Translations under genes and position numbers: made by a program
Origin: Eutreptiella sp. 'Long Island Sound 2002'
Taxonomy: Eukaryota; Euglenozoa; Euglenophyceae; Eutreptiales; Eutreptiaceae
DNA length: 64,000 nt
NCBI GenBank assembly: GCA_964036045.1
Contig: OZ038390.1
Coordinates: 2,693,238 to 2,757,237 of the forward strand
Direction of reading: 5' to 3'
Shown here: positions 52,071 through 62,343 of the stretch, one piece after another
Layout: each line of letters opens with the position of its first letter
Position numbering within the stretch: the first letter of the stretch is position 1
The notes under the pieces: generated by a model
Told to the model about the DNA's origin: nothing
The model's input: the letters and a program-made list of their open reading frames with translations, nothing else
Databases searched by the model: none

Positions 52071-54942
52071 TGGTAGCAGAGGCTACCTGAATGTTGTTCC
52101 TTTGGTGTCCCAACCACAGCTAGCTCCCCAGTACGGCCCCGTAGACTCCGCAACCTCCGGAGACGTAACGATTACGCTGCCGTGGTGCTGTGCGAACGAG
52201 GCCTTGAGAGGAATGCCTTGCGCAAGCCCAAATTGCCCAAGAAGGGCACCAATCAGCAGCTGTGGAGGCCCAGATTACAATCAAGATCCCAGTCGAAATT
52301 GGCCATCAAGTAGCTGGAATCTCCCAGCCTACGCTAATGGCAACGCTCCGGTGGAGCTTACGGACCTGGCAGGTACCAATACTCCTTACCAACGTCCACA
52401 TTTTGAGACCATCGACGCCGACATTGACGACATTGAGATGGGTGGTCCAGGTGAGGTACCTACCTATAATCGACCAGCCTCATGGGCACAATGGGACAAC
52501 CATTTGTCTTCCGAAGTGACCCGTAACCTTGAGGCGCTTGAGGCCCTTTGTCTATTAGCCACGTCTAAGCTGATAGGACAAGAAAGAATCGCCTCTGATT
52601 TTTTATTTGAATATTTTTTCCTTCTTCAAGAAGAAATTAATACCAGGATGTGGTGGTGTTCTCAAGAAGATGAATCTTTTGCCATTTTTTTGCAGATCTG
52701 GGAGGCAAGTCCCTTCCCGAAGGAGAAGACCAAGGCACCTGTTGCCGGGCCCTCCGCCCCTCATCCCTCTGTTTCCATCCGCGACGATCTAGCCGCCGCG
52801 GTTGAGGAAGGAATTTTAGAGGCAGCTAGGCAGGCAAGCCTGGAAATTAGGACTGAAGGAGCTCCCCAAGTGGACTCCTGGCTGCGAACCACTGAGATTA
52901 GCGGTCCGACAGCCTGCTCAGGCCCTTCAGGACACGGTATGTACTGTCCTGCCGACTGCTCTTGCAGATTACAGCGAGATACTGAGCTCCAATTGCTCAA
53001 AGATCAAATGCAACTCATCATTCAGACGCTGGGAATTAAAGATCTTTTCAAGACCCACATGAGGTCTGAGGGCGCATCATCGGTGGAACAAACAACAGAA
53101 CCGTCGGAGGAGGCGACAGAAATTTTTTCGATTGCTCCTTCGGTGGACTCTAAGACCACCGACGCAAGGATCAGCAGGACTAAGCTAAAGGAAAGGGTTA
53201 CAATCTCTCGATCTCAGAGTAGATCGGCGAAGGCTAGGACTGAGGTTCAGAATGCCAAACGAACTGCCTCCCGTACTACCCTTCCTGCTGTTGATTCCAA
53301 TGCAATTGCCCAGATGTTGCTCGCCCAGACCCTCGCCGGAGCTGGTGTGGCTAATGATGCCGCCAAGGTGTCTGCCATTACGGCCGGTGTTGGGCTGGAT
53401 TCACTTCTAAATCCTACTTCATTGCGACTTCGTCAGGTTGCCAAGCAGCCGAAGTATAATGGGAACCCCAGACGTTGGCCTCAGTTCCAACGGGAATTTA
53501 AACTGTGGGTTAAGACTCAAAAACTCCAGGATGATCAGTTCCTGATGGCGCTCTTGGACTGCCTTGAGGGAGCGCCGGCCAACACTTGGCTCAGGACCTG
53601 GAGTGATCGTGAGGATTCAAGTTCCCCCCTTACCTTTGATGAGGTGTGGGAACAGTTGGAGGTACGTGGATCCCGACTGCCAGAGGACCATTACCACCAG
53701 ATGTTGAAGAATTTTCCTTCGTTCTCGCGATTAATCTTGCACGAAGTGCAAGACAAGAGACAGCGCTTCTGGAATCTCGTAGAAGAATCTGAACATTCAG
53801 GCGAAAAATTTTCTAGTGCCGAGCTGAAAAATCTGATTTTTGACAAGATCCCCTCAGAAACCGCCGCCACCCTTCGGAATAAACAGTCCGAAGAAAAGGT
53901 CAAGACCTGGTGGGCGGAAGTCGATGGCTTTGACGCCTCGGCCAACGGGTTTACAGTCAGGGAGGCACTTCAAAAGTGCTCCCCCACGTCGTTTACCAAG
54001 GTGAAATTCACTGAAAACACGTGGAAAATCAAGTTTAATGAACACGAGGATCGGGACTTGTTTGTCCAAGTTCTCAATAGGGGAGTAAGTTTCCATGGCA
54101 ATCGCCTGAAGGCCAGGAACTGGGTGTTCTCGTTCACCCCGCAGGAACTGTGGGAAGAGGTTGAGCGGCTCGCTGACGCCGCCAATCAAAATTTCCATGA
54201 GGGTCTTGGGGGAAACAAGAATACCCAACAAAACACCCAAAATGGGGCCCAAAAGGGCAACAAAAAGGTGAATGACACCCGGAATGTTCAGGATCATTGT
54301 AGCATCTGCCTTCTTTTAGGTTCTACGAACCGAGCTAAGACGCATTCTACTGGTAATCACCGATGGTCTGCTTACGATCACAAGGTGATTGGTGAAAATG
54401 TCAATAATTCGCAGAATTCAGACAGGAATGACAGACAGGTGCATGGTGCCAAGGGGGGAAAGGGTAATCCGACCCCCTCCGGTGGAAACAAAAACACTGG
54501 AGGCCCTGGCGGGTCCCAAGGCAAAGGAAATCGGACTCCATCCGGTTCCGGTGGGCAGCCAAACGGTCAGACAAGTCCCAATGGCAACGCCGGAGGCGGA
54601 AATCGAAATCCAGGCCAAACCCCTCAATCCGGTACAAACAAAGGAAATGCTCCAGGATCACAGGGTAAAGGTAAGGGAAATCCTTCAGGAACCCCTTTCT
54701 CTGGTAAGGGCAGAGGGCGTGGCGACGGTGGTGGTCCATCATCCGGCGGCCGTGGCCGTGGACGTGGAAAGGGCAATCATCGTGTGGATCAGGTCTCAGG
54801 TGCAGATCAGGTGTCCGATGCGGATCGAGATTATGTCGAAAATGCCCTGAACCCAGCGGATGATCCGTTCCAAGATGAGTGGATCGACGAATCAGGCTGT
54901 GTTCACAATGTTAACGCAGCCGCTGGAGGTCAGAACGCCTAG
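51907..54942 (+). CDS. gag: Element C gag (1011 aa), starting inside the LTR
   Basis: It is the same architecture as A gag and nearly identical in sequence: LTR-encoded leader, Cys-rich patch, capsid-like central region and Gly/Arg-rich RNA-binding tail. It is three residues longer than A, from a small in-frame difference near the start of the internal region (QYGPVDSATSGD versus QYDSVTSGD). It ends at TAG 54940-54942 in frame with pol. Confidence 0.92.
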   Translation: MDLASVVAALASVGVRVSGSTPNNNIQGDSSRACPTGLAGPEPSGTHNDPGQHFHGSRGYLNVVPLVSQPQLAPQYGPVDSATSGDVTITLPWCCANEALRGMPCASPNCPRRAPISSCGGPDYNQDPSRNWPSSSWNLPAYANGNAPVELTDLAGTNTPYQRPHFETIDADIDDIEMGGPGEVPTYNRPASWAQWDNHLSSEVTRNLEALEALCLLATSKLIGQERIASDFLFEYFFLLQEEINTRMWWCSQEDESFAIFLQIWEASPFPKEKTKAPVAGPSAPHPSVSIRDDLAAAVEEGILEAARQASLEIRTEGAPQVDSWLRTTEISGPTACSGPSGHGMYCPADCSCRLQRDTELQLLKDQMQLIIQTLGIKDLFKTHMRSEGASSVEQTTEPSEEATEIFSIAPSVDSKTTDARISRTKLKERVTISRSQSRSAKARTEVQNAKRTASRTTLPAVDSNAIAQMLLAQTLAGAGVANDAAKVSAITAGVGLDSLLNPTSLRLRQVAKQPKYNGNPRRWPQFQREFKLWVKTQKLQDDQFLMALLDCLEGAPANTWLRTWSDREDSSSPLTFDEVWEQLEVRGSRLPEDHYHQMLKNFPSFSRLILHEVQDKRQRFWNLVEESEHSGEKFSSAELKNLIFDKIPSETAATLRNKQSEEKVKTWWAEVDGFDASANGFTVREALQKCSPTSFTKVKFTENTWKIKFNEHEDRDLFVQVLNRGVSFHGNRLKARNWVFSFTPQELWEEVERLADAANQNFHEGLGGNKNTQQNTQNGAQKGNKKVNDTRNVQDHCSICLLLGSTNRAKTHSTGNHRWSAYDHKVIGENVNNSQNSDRNDRQVHGAKGGKGNPTPSGGNKNTGGPGGSQGKGNRTPSGSGGQPNGQTSPNGNAGGGNRNPGQTPQSGTNKGNAPGSQGKGKGNPSGTPFSGKGRGRGDGGGPSSGGRGRGRGKGNHRVDQVSGADQVSDADRDYVENALNPADDPFQDEWIDESGCVHNVNAAAGGQNA
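52071..52082 (+). promoter_or_regulatory. Primer binding site of element C
   Basis: TGGTAGCAGAGG directly after the LTR, complementary to initiator-Met-type tRNA 3' ends. Confidence 0.9.
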
Positions 54943-54977
54943 GGGAGCCACGAAAATCGCCCCTCCCCAGGCGATTT
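54940..54977 (+). promoter_or_regulatory. UAG readthrough signal of element C
   Basis: TAG GGG, then an 8-bp perfect stem at 54954-54961 with 54970-54977, identical to A. Confidence 0.8.
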
Positions 54978-57900
54978 CAGGCATGATCCCCAGATTCCTG
55001 ATCGACCATTACTTGATGTAGGGTCGCTTGTCTCCTCTCCCCTGGATCCGGCAGCGGATCCTTCCGTTGTAGTGGACGAGGTTGGTGTACAGTCCAAGCA
55101 CAGGGCTCGTCAGTTCGTCACAAAGCTGTGGGTCTCTGATTGCAAGGGAAATTTCCACCTCGCCACTTGTTTGTGTGACAATGGATCAGAGGTAAATCTC
55201 CAATCCAATTCATTCTTACCCGACGATTGCGTGTTTGAATCGCCTCATCCTGTTACCCTCGAGGGAGTTTCTGGACATTCTCTCGCAGGTGGGCAACGCG
55301 GTTGTTATATATCCACTCATTTGGTCGCTCAAGACCTTTGGGAAGAGCAAAATGTGGAAGAAGTTGTCCTTAAGGATGACTACTTCTATCGTGCTGACAT
55401 AAAGTATGACCTTTACTTGGGCCATCCTTGGCTTCGCAAGAACAGGGTAGCGCCCGTAGGTCATCGTCGTTGTTTTTTGCTGGAGTCAGGTCCCTTGGAG
55501 CGTCCTGAATTTCGTTTTTTGCACGCAGGGTTTAAAAGTGCAGAAGAATTTTTGAAGCAAAAGGTGACACCAAAATTTGGTGAAGATGTCACCATTGCAG
55601 AGGTGAATGGGAGTGCCGATTACTCCCAAGAGTTAGAATGTCTTCGTAGGGACTCCCAGCCACGACGCCCTTCGCGCTGGCACTCTTCATCCTACAGAGT
55701 TGTCGACAAATGGCGCGATGCAATTTGTGAATACTTTCATGAACACCATTCCTTTTGGCCACAGTATGATGCCTTTGCTAACCGTATGAACAAGCGCTTT
55801 GACAAGCACTTCAGCGACGCTTGGACCCACAAATGGGACAAGAAGTTGTGGATTAATCCTCCGTTTCACTTAATCCAGCAGGTCATCCACAAAATCAAGC
55901 AAGATAAAACCCAGGCAATTTTAGTTGTGCCCTTGTGGGACGACAAGCCTTGGTTTCAGGAATTACAGGACATTTGTGTAGATTACATCGAACTTCCCAG
56001 GAAGATTAAGCTGTATGCCAGGGACGACACAGGTCCCCTGCCACAGCGGTCCTGGAGTTCGCTTGCATTCCTGGTGGATGGAAAACTTTCTGACTCTAAT
56101 TCTGCTGATTCTGGTACTGATTCTTGTGTTGGGTCAGAATCTGAGGTTGAGCGTGGTACTGATGATGAATCTATTTTTTCTGATTTTTGTCCGTCAGATA
56201 CCCAAGGTGATTCAACGTCCAATGGAACCGCCTCGTCTCCCTCTTCCCCAATACGGTCGACATCGAAAAGAATCTTCAGTGCACGGGCGAGGAAAAATCT
56301 CCAATCGCGCCGCAAATTCAGAGTTTTTTATGAAAAACCCCCTGTGGAAGCTTTCATGGATCCTTTCGAGGAGCTGGATCACGAAGAGAATCTCTGGGAT
56401 TTCGACACACGACCCACCTATCTTCAAGAGGCAGTTGATACGGACCTGTTTAGGGACATCCGTAAGAAGATTCTTCCTGCCAAGGCCGAAGAAATCGCCA
56501 AAGTTTTTTCGACAGTAATTCCTGGCGATCAGGTGGACACTGAATTGTGTTCCAAGTCAAGAGAAAAGATTTTTGAGGAACGGAAGGACACAACCCTTTC
56601 AGGAAAGTTGATCAAAGACCCCCCTGTCCGTGGACAGTTCGGTGAAGCCTTCATCGAGCTTCGTGAAGGGTACAAGGCAAAAAAACAGCGCCCTTATGAA
56701 AATCATGGACACAAACATGAGATCCTCAGAAAAATCATCGAGAGAAATCTCAGGGAATTTGGTTGGCTTGAGGGTTGTATGACCAGCGAATGGTGCTGTT
56801 CACCCTTCACAGTCCCGAAGCCACCGCCTGCGGACCAGAACACAATTGATGGTTGGCGAATGGTGGTTGATTTTCGCAATCTCAACGCCGAAACCAAGGC
56901 GGATTCGCACCCCCTGCCCCTCATTGAGGAGGAAATCGCTAAGAGGGCAAGAGGTCGTTTGTTCTCTGTGCTGGATCTCCGTCACGGCTTTCACCAAATG
57001 CCGTTGAGGAAGGACAGCAGACCTCTCACCTGTATGTGCACGCCATGTGGCCCAGTCCAGTGGACCGTCATGCCCATGGGCTTGAAGAACGCCCCCTCAT
57101 TTTTTCAAAGAATGATGGAGGATGTGCTGTTCACAACCCATCCTGAGCTTCGTGCCTTCGTGAGTGTGTACATAGATGACATAATCATCGCGACGGAGGG
57201 GGAGGGACTGACCGAAGCCGAGCTGGTGGCCCTACATGAGAAGCAGCTGAACCAAGTTTTGGATATTCTTGACGCCAATCAGCTGATTTGTGGGCCAAAG
57301 AAGGGAAAATTATTTTTAAAATCAGTCGAATTTTGTGGTTCTCTCCTAGAGAATGGCACTCGACGACCCAGTCCAGGGAAGCTCGTCGCTATTCAGAAGT
57401 GGAAGCGCCCTGAGACGATCACGGAGTTGAGAGGATTCCTGGGTTGTTGCAATTTTTACCACACTTTTGTGCCGAATTATGCCAAATTTGCTGCCCCCCT
57501 CACTGAATTATTGAAGGTAGGGAGAGATGCAGGCAAGGCAGGTTCAAAGGTTCGTGTCAAGTGGACTGACGAGTGCGAGGAGGCCTTCCATCAGTTGAAG
57601 GCAGCCCTCTGCGAAGTCGCCACGTTGCATGTGCCCCAATTTGACCGACCCTTCTACATTAGAACCGACGCATCTAGGTACGCGATCGGAGCTGTCCTTG
57701 AACAGGTTGATGAAGCCACCGGCGATCATTACCCTCTTGCATTTTGGTCTCGGAAGCTAGCCCCACGCCAAATGCAATGGTCGCCGCGTGAGCAAGAAAC
57801 GTATGCTATAATTTGCGCTCTAAAAAAGTACCAATCGTGGGTTGGCACCAATCGAGTCGAGGTCCTGACGGATCATCGATCTCTGGAGTATTGGGCCACC

Positions 57901-60126
57901 GAACACATTGATACTGTCGCGAGCCCAGCTGGTCGACGGGCCAGATGGCACGAATTTCTCTCTCTGTTTGACCTCCATGTGTCGTATCTGCCTGGAAAAC
58001 ACAACACGGTAGCGGATGCTCTGAGCCGATGGGCTTACCCCGCCTCAGAGGGGCTGCAAAGTACCAACATCCATGGTACGGAGCAGGACCGCCATGTAAT
58101 CATCGAATGGGATCAGGAAGAAAAGAAACTCATTCGACGTGCATGCATGCAGTGCGCTGTTAAACAGCACGCATTGCCGTGTCACGACATCACGGCCATT
58201 TCAGATCCGGCGCATGCCCATGAGATCTGTACCAAAACGCTGAAAGTCGTGGAAAAAGTCACCGATCCCTCCTCAGGGAGTGTGAAACGGTTTGACTATA
58301 CCCGACAAGTAAGTCGATTTCGGTTGATCCAAGGCATTAAGCGCCGAGATCCGGCCAAAACTCCACCCCTGCCGAAGGATTCCCTGATCATCCGTGACTG
58401 GACGTCCGATTACCTGCAGGATCCCATGTTTAAAGAGGTCTTTGGAAATCTCAAATCCAAAGATGCTCACAGAGATGGGATTTTTGCTGAGTACTCGTTG
58501 GATGGGGGGAAGCTGTGGATGGAGGGTAAATTGTGTGTGCCAGACGCCCTAGCCCCCCGACTGTTAAACTGGTGGCACAAATGGGAGTCCCCCCACGCAC
58601 ATGGCCGTCGACTGTGGTCGATGATTAAACATAGGTTGTTTGGCTCACGGCTATATACTCACTGCATGAAAGTAGCCGCCGGATGTGCCCAATGTGCTGT
58701 CTCGACGCCCCCCAGCGCGAAGAAGCACGGCCATCTGAGGCCTCATCCTATTCCGGAGCGCCTCTTCAACAGAGTCACGAGTGATTTTTTCTATCTCGGT
58801 GAACTCGATGACGAAGAGTGCCATTGGACCAACAAAAAGGTCAATGGAGTGCTCCTTATTCAGTGCCGTCATTCCGGCTACATTCAAGTGTTGCCTTGCA
58901 ACATTGAGTCGATGACTGGCAAGGCTGCCGCCAAATGGTGCGCGCAGACCTGGATGGGAGGCTGGGACGTCCCATCCGAGGTGGTGACAGATTCAGGCAA
59001 AGAGTACACCTCCGAATGGTGGAGAGAATTATGTGCTCGCCTTGGAATCCACCACCTCCGATGTGAAATCCACTCGCATCGAGCGCTGCCTGGTGAAAGA
59101 GCCGGCCGCTCAATTATAAATATGCTTCGTAAGGAGCTCCCGAGTGAAAAGGATTTCCATTGGATGGAAGTTCTCTTCGCATTGCTTCGCCGTTACCACA
59201 ACACGCCTTTGTATCATGGCCTTTCTCCAAATGAAATTGTCTTTGGACGAAAGAAGTGTTGGTGGAACATGCCGTTGAATAATCCTCGCCCCTGTAAGGA
59301 TGCTTCGCTGTTTTTGGACGAAGTCCAACGAGCAGATAAATCTGTGTCGAAATTAATCGAGAAGCATCAAGCTGACTGGCTTTGGGTTCAAAATCAAGGT
59401 CGAAAAAACCCCCACAATTTTGAAGTCGATGATCGGATTTGGCTTCGAAAATCCGAAACCACCCTGGACGGAGATGACAAGCTTCTTCCCTTGTGGGAGG
59501 GGCCATTCGCTGTTACAGCGCGTCTTGGTGAGAACAGGTGGAGGATTCGTGTGGATGTCAGCAGGGAAATTGACGTTTCGGGCGATCGCCTCAAGAGAGA
59601 GATCCCCTCCCCCAAGGATCGGGTTAAACCCCTTTTTTGGACTACAAAACACTTGTCCGATCGGGTCATCGAAGGGGGAAAGTACGAACTCAAGAGGATT
59701 GTTGAAGCAAGACGTGACGCCAAGGGCGAATGGGAATTTCTGTGTGAGTGGAGGGGCTTTGATTCCAGTCACAACAACTGGGAACCAGCCCAATCTTTTG
59801 TCCATGGATACACCAAGGGGTTCATCGACTTCTTGAAGAAGCACCCCGAAATTGGTGTACTCCTGACAGATTGTTTGTCGAAACCATACAGACAAGTGGA
59901 GAGCGACGGAAAACGACCTGTGGTGAATCGAGATCCAGCCTTTTACGGCCCTCAGCAGCCACATTCCAGGGCTGATCCGTCGATCCCCCCTCCTGCGGTC
60001 AGGCCAGCCCAGGAGCCAAATGAGGACCAAGCTTCAAGTTCGGCCGCTGATTTGCAGCGCCCAAGCCGTACGAGGGCCAGGCCAGACAGGTTGGTGGTCA
60101 CATGTATTCGTGCTTGGCCGAATTGA
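54943..60126 (+). CDS. pol: Element C pol: protease-like, Dam-like, RT, RNase H, integrase, chromodomain
   Basis: It is uninterrupted from the gag UAG to TGA 60124-60126, and colinear with A pol throughout: DNGS, WINPPF, YIDD, TDAS, VTDSGKEY, GERAGRS, GPY/F and chromodomain. It has scattered substitutions relative to A (for example R-to-L at the RLLNWW site and D-to-Y at KPYRQ near the C-terminus), none hitting a recognised catalytic residue. As in A, no ATG lies near the 5' end, so translation must come through gag. Confidence 0.93.
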   Translation, partial: GSHENRPSPGDFRHDPQIPDRPLLDVGSLVSSPLDPAADPSVVVDEVGVQSKHRARQFVTKLWVSDCKGNFHLATCLCDNGSEVNLQSNSFLPDDCVFESPHPVTLEGVSGHSLAGGQRGCYISTHLVAQDLWEEQNVEEVVLKDDYFYRADIKYDLYLGHPWLRKNRVAPVGHRRCFLLESGPLERPEFRFLHAGFKSAEEFLKQKVTPKFGEDVTIAEVNGSADYSQELECLRRDSQPRRPSRWHSSSYRVVDKWRDAICEYFHEHHSFWPQYDAFANRMNKRFDKHFSDAWTHKWDKKLWINPPFHLIQQVIHKIKQDKTQAILVVPLWDDKPWFQELQDICVDYIELPRKIKLYARDDTGPLPQRSWSSLAFLVDGKLSDSNSADSGTDSCVGSESEVERGTDDESIFSDFCPSDTQGDSTSNGTASSPSSPIRSTSKRIFSARARKNLQSRRKFRVFYEKPPVEAFMDPFEELDHEENLWDFDTRPTYLQEAVDTDLFRDIRKKILPAKAEEIAKVFSTVIPGDQVDTELCSKSREKIFEERKDTTLSGKLIKDPPVRGQFGEAFIELREGYKAKKQRPYENHGHKHEILRKIIERNLREFGWLEGCMTSEWCCSPFTVPKPPPADQNTIDGWRMVVDFRNLNAETKADSHPLPLIEEEIAKRARGRLFSVLDLRHGFHQMPLRKDSRPLTCMCTPCGPVQWTVMPMGLKNAPSFFQRMMEDVLFTTHPELRAFVSVYIDDIIIATEGEGLTEAELVALHEKQLNQVLDILDANQLICGPKKGKLFLKSVEFCGSLLENGTRRPSPGKLVAIQKWKRPETITELRGFLGCCNFYHTFVPNYAKFAAPLTELLKVGRDAGKAGSKVRVKWTDECEEAFHQLKAALCEVATLHVPQFDRPFYIRTDASRYAIGAVLEQVDEATGDHYPLAFWSRKLAPRQMQWSPREQETYAIICALKKYQSWVGTNRVEVLTDHRSLEYWATEHIDTVASPAGRRARWHEFLSLFDLHVSYLPGKHNTVADALSRWAYPASEGLQSTNIHGTEQDRHVIIEWDQEEKKLIRRACMQCAVKQHALPCHDITAISDPAHAHEICTKTLKVVEKVTDPSSGSVKRFDYTRQVSRFRLIQGIKRRDPAKTPPLPKDSLIIRDWTSDYLQDPMFKEVFGNLKSKDAHRDGIFAEYSLDGGKLWMEGKLCVPDALAPRLLNWWHKWESPHAHGRRLWSMIKHRLFGSRLYTHCMKVAAGCAQCAVSTPPSAKKHGHLRPHPIPERLFNRVTSDFFYLGELDDEECHWTNKKVNGVLLIQCRHSGYIQVLPCNIESMTGKAAAKWCAQTWMGGWDVPSEVVTDSGKEYTSEWWRELCARLGIHHLRCEIHSHRALPGERAGRSIINMLRKELPSEKDFHWMEVLFALLRRYHNTPLYHGLSPNEIVFGRKKCWWNMPLNNPRPCKDASLFLDEVQRADKSVSKLIEKHQADWLWVQNQGRKNPHNFEVDDRIWLRKSETTLDGDDKLLPLWEGPFAVTARLGENRWRIRVDVSREIDVSGDRLKREIPSPKDRVKPLFWTTKHLSDRVIEGGKYELKRIVEARRDAKGEWEFLCEWRGFDSSHNNWEPAQSFVHGYTKGFIDFLKKHPEIGVLLTDCLSKPYRQVESDGKRPVVNRDPAFYGPQQPHSRADPSIPPPAVRPAQEPNEDQASSSAADLQRPSRTRARPDRLVVTCIRAWPN

Positions 60127-61762
60127 GGAAGCCATCCTACCACATTCTGCTCAATCCACTGTTCATTCTTTCTGTTTATGTCATGATGTGGAGAACTGCG
60201 AATGTTTGATAATTTGACGTCAATCAACTTTTCTTTGGTCTCCGTTAGGCAGACAAGGCGTAGATACGCTGACGGAGTGTGCTGCCGTGTTCAGAAAAAA
60301 ACCAAACTCAGGCTTAATTCAGGCAGATTCGGGGTAATCTTGTCTCTGTTGGTCTGTGCATCTTTGGAATTTGGCTACTCGTGCAGATGGAAGCAAATGT
60401 ACATAATCAAAACGCTGGCCAGCGACATTCACCCCTACAGGCATCCCCTGTAGTACTGGCTGCACCAGATGCGACGCCAGGAACTCAGATCTTACCTTCA
60501 TTTGCTGTGATGCTGACGCCAAAGTCCAGATTCAGATCCAGGATCCTCAAATTTACCTTGAATTTCTCAGGTTTGTCCATCATTCTGCCACTGTTGTACG
60601 AAACCCAGACGTCAATTGTTCAGACAATATTCATCTAGGAGCTCTAGGGACTTCTAACAGCAACCTCTGAAGTCCGTAAGCTTCGTTGTATTTTTGGCAC
60701 ACGCCAATGTGAGCTCAATCCGACCTGAAACTGTCGAAAATGGTGAATCCAAGTGTCTTGTGGGACTCCATCGAAAGATTGGCCTTGTCCAAGTCGATTG
60801 ACACCACCGCCATTGTAAATTCGGTGTCTCTCAGTTATATAATGTCAGTAAAGCGCCTTCAGTGAACCTTTGGCGCGTTACATGCCAAGGATCCAGGGCC
60901 AGCATGTCCCATCATGATGCATCATCACATGATCCACATTTTCATAGAATCTGTTAGATGCTCGCGAACCAACGTGCCGGAAAGCACAATTGAGCTGAAT
61001 AAACGACAATATATATTAACTTTAGTCTAAACGAAAGTGTTAGCAGTTTCAGTTCCAGACATTCCGCTTCATTTCACCTTCATCTCAGGGAATGTACTCA
61101 TGTTAGGACAATTTAGGTTGATTGCCTTGTCATATCCACTCATTCCTCAAAGATCTGTTTAGATCTAAGTGAACGGAAAGACATCTATACCTTCGGTGGT
61201 TCACTTAGGGTCTGTAGACTACATGTGTATTTGTTTAATCTCTCTGTGATTGCCTAATCCCCTCAATCTCTGCTCAATTTGACTCTCAATCTTGCTCAAT
61301 TTTGTGATCATCCACCAGATGCGCCAATTCTGAGCCACATGCTGCACTGTTCAGAACGACAAAAGCGGGATAACACGATGTAGAGTTCGGCGAGGACACC
61401 GTAGCGTGCCCGCGACAGCGAAACTGTGCCAGAGCGCTGAGATGTCACTCCAATTCTTGATCCCCCCACTCAATCCACCAGTAATCTACCTCATTCTCAA
61501 CCAATGCATGGTTTGGTATTGATTCTTGATACGTTTACATGCTTTTTAGCCCTTGACCTAATGTTTTACTGCACGGAGGACTGTTCGTCACTTCTCATTC
61601 TGTCTCATTTCAGGTTCATCCAGCCTGATTCAGTGCCAATTCAGCCCAAATCAGGTCAGATCAAGCAGATTTCGCCCCATCGAGGCTACATTTCTATGTT
61701 TTTCTGGGACTTACCCGCACTACATTCTTCGTTGACGTAGCGACACACCCCAGTGTGTTTTT
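60127..61762 (+). other. 3' noncoding region of element C
   Basis: About 1.64 kb, colinear with A and D. It holds the ATGATGCATCAT palindrome (about 60914-60925), a 10-bp inverted repeat CTAAGTGAAC/GTTCACTTAG (61165-61174 with 61199-61208) and an ACACAC/GTGTGT stem-loop with a T-run just upstream of the PPT. No credible gene. Confidence 0.75.
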
Positions 61763-61772
61763 GGAGGGGGAG
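61763..61772 (+). promoter_or_regulatory. Polypurine tract of element C
   Basis: GGAGGGGGAG immediately before the 3' LTR. Confidence 0.88.
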
Positions 61773-62304
61773 TGTAAGTGCGGCTAGCCCCATCTGCTCA
61801 GATTTTCAGACATTCTGCCCAGATTGGCTACATTTTGGTCATTTTCTTTGCTTCGGCGGAATCGCCGCCTCGCAGCTCAGTCACAGGATATTTCCTATAT
61901 ATTTCTGATATGCCGGATTTGATTCCGCGGTCCATTTCCCGTAAATCCGCCGCGTTCCGCTATTTTAGCTGGAATCGCCATTTGCCGCTGACGCGCGCTC
62001 GCGGGCCAGATCGGCCAAACCTTTTTACATAAATGGATTATTTAAATCTTTTCAGACAGTTTTGGACACTCAGATGTATTTAGAATAATTCCCCTCAATT
62101 TTCTTCATAGACTGGGATTTTCTGCCGGACCACAATCAGCATGGACCTTGCTTCTGTTGTCGCTGCTCTCGCCTCCGTTGGTGTCCGAGTGTCCGGTTCT
62201 ACACCCAATAACAACATCCAGGGAGACTCCTCGCGTGCCTGCCCCACTGGTCTTGCCGGCCCCGAGCCCTCCGGCACCCACAACGACCCAGGGCAGCACT
62301 TTCA
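61773..62304 (+). repeat. 3' LTR of element C
   Basis: 532 bp, TG...CA. Its internal gag ATG (62141) opens a frame that reads out into GC-rich LINE sequence to 62698. Confidence 0.95.
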
Positions 62305-62309
62305 ACGCT
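62305..62309. repeat. Target-site duplication ACGCT of element C, right copy
   Basis: Matches 51534-51538. Confidence 0.92.
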
Positions 62310-62343
62310 GCCGCAGCTGCAAAGGCAGCGGGACGCCCGGCGA

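Larger units (their letters stand above)
51539..62304 (+). mobile_element. Ty3/gypsy chromodomain element C, full-length with open frames
   Basis: The copy is 10,766 bp, same family as A and D: LTR, PBS, gag, UAG plus hairpin, pol, noncoding region, PPT, LTR. The LTRs differ at three bases by eye (two near 51670, one near 51749). Gag and pol are uninterrupted. It was inserted in the LINE independently of D. Confidence 0.96.
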
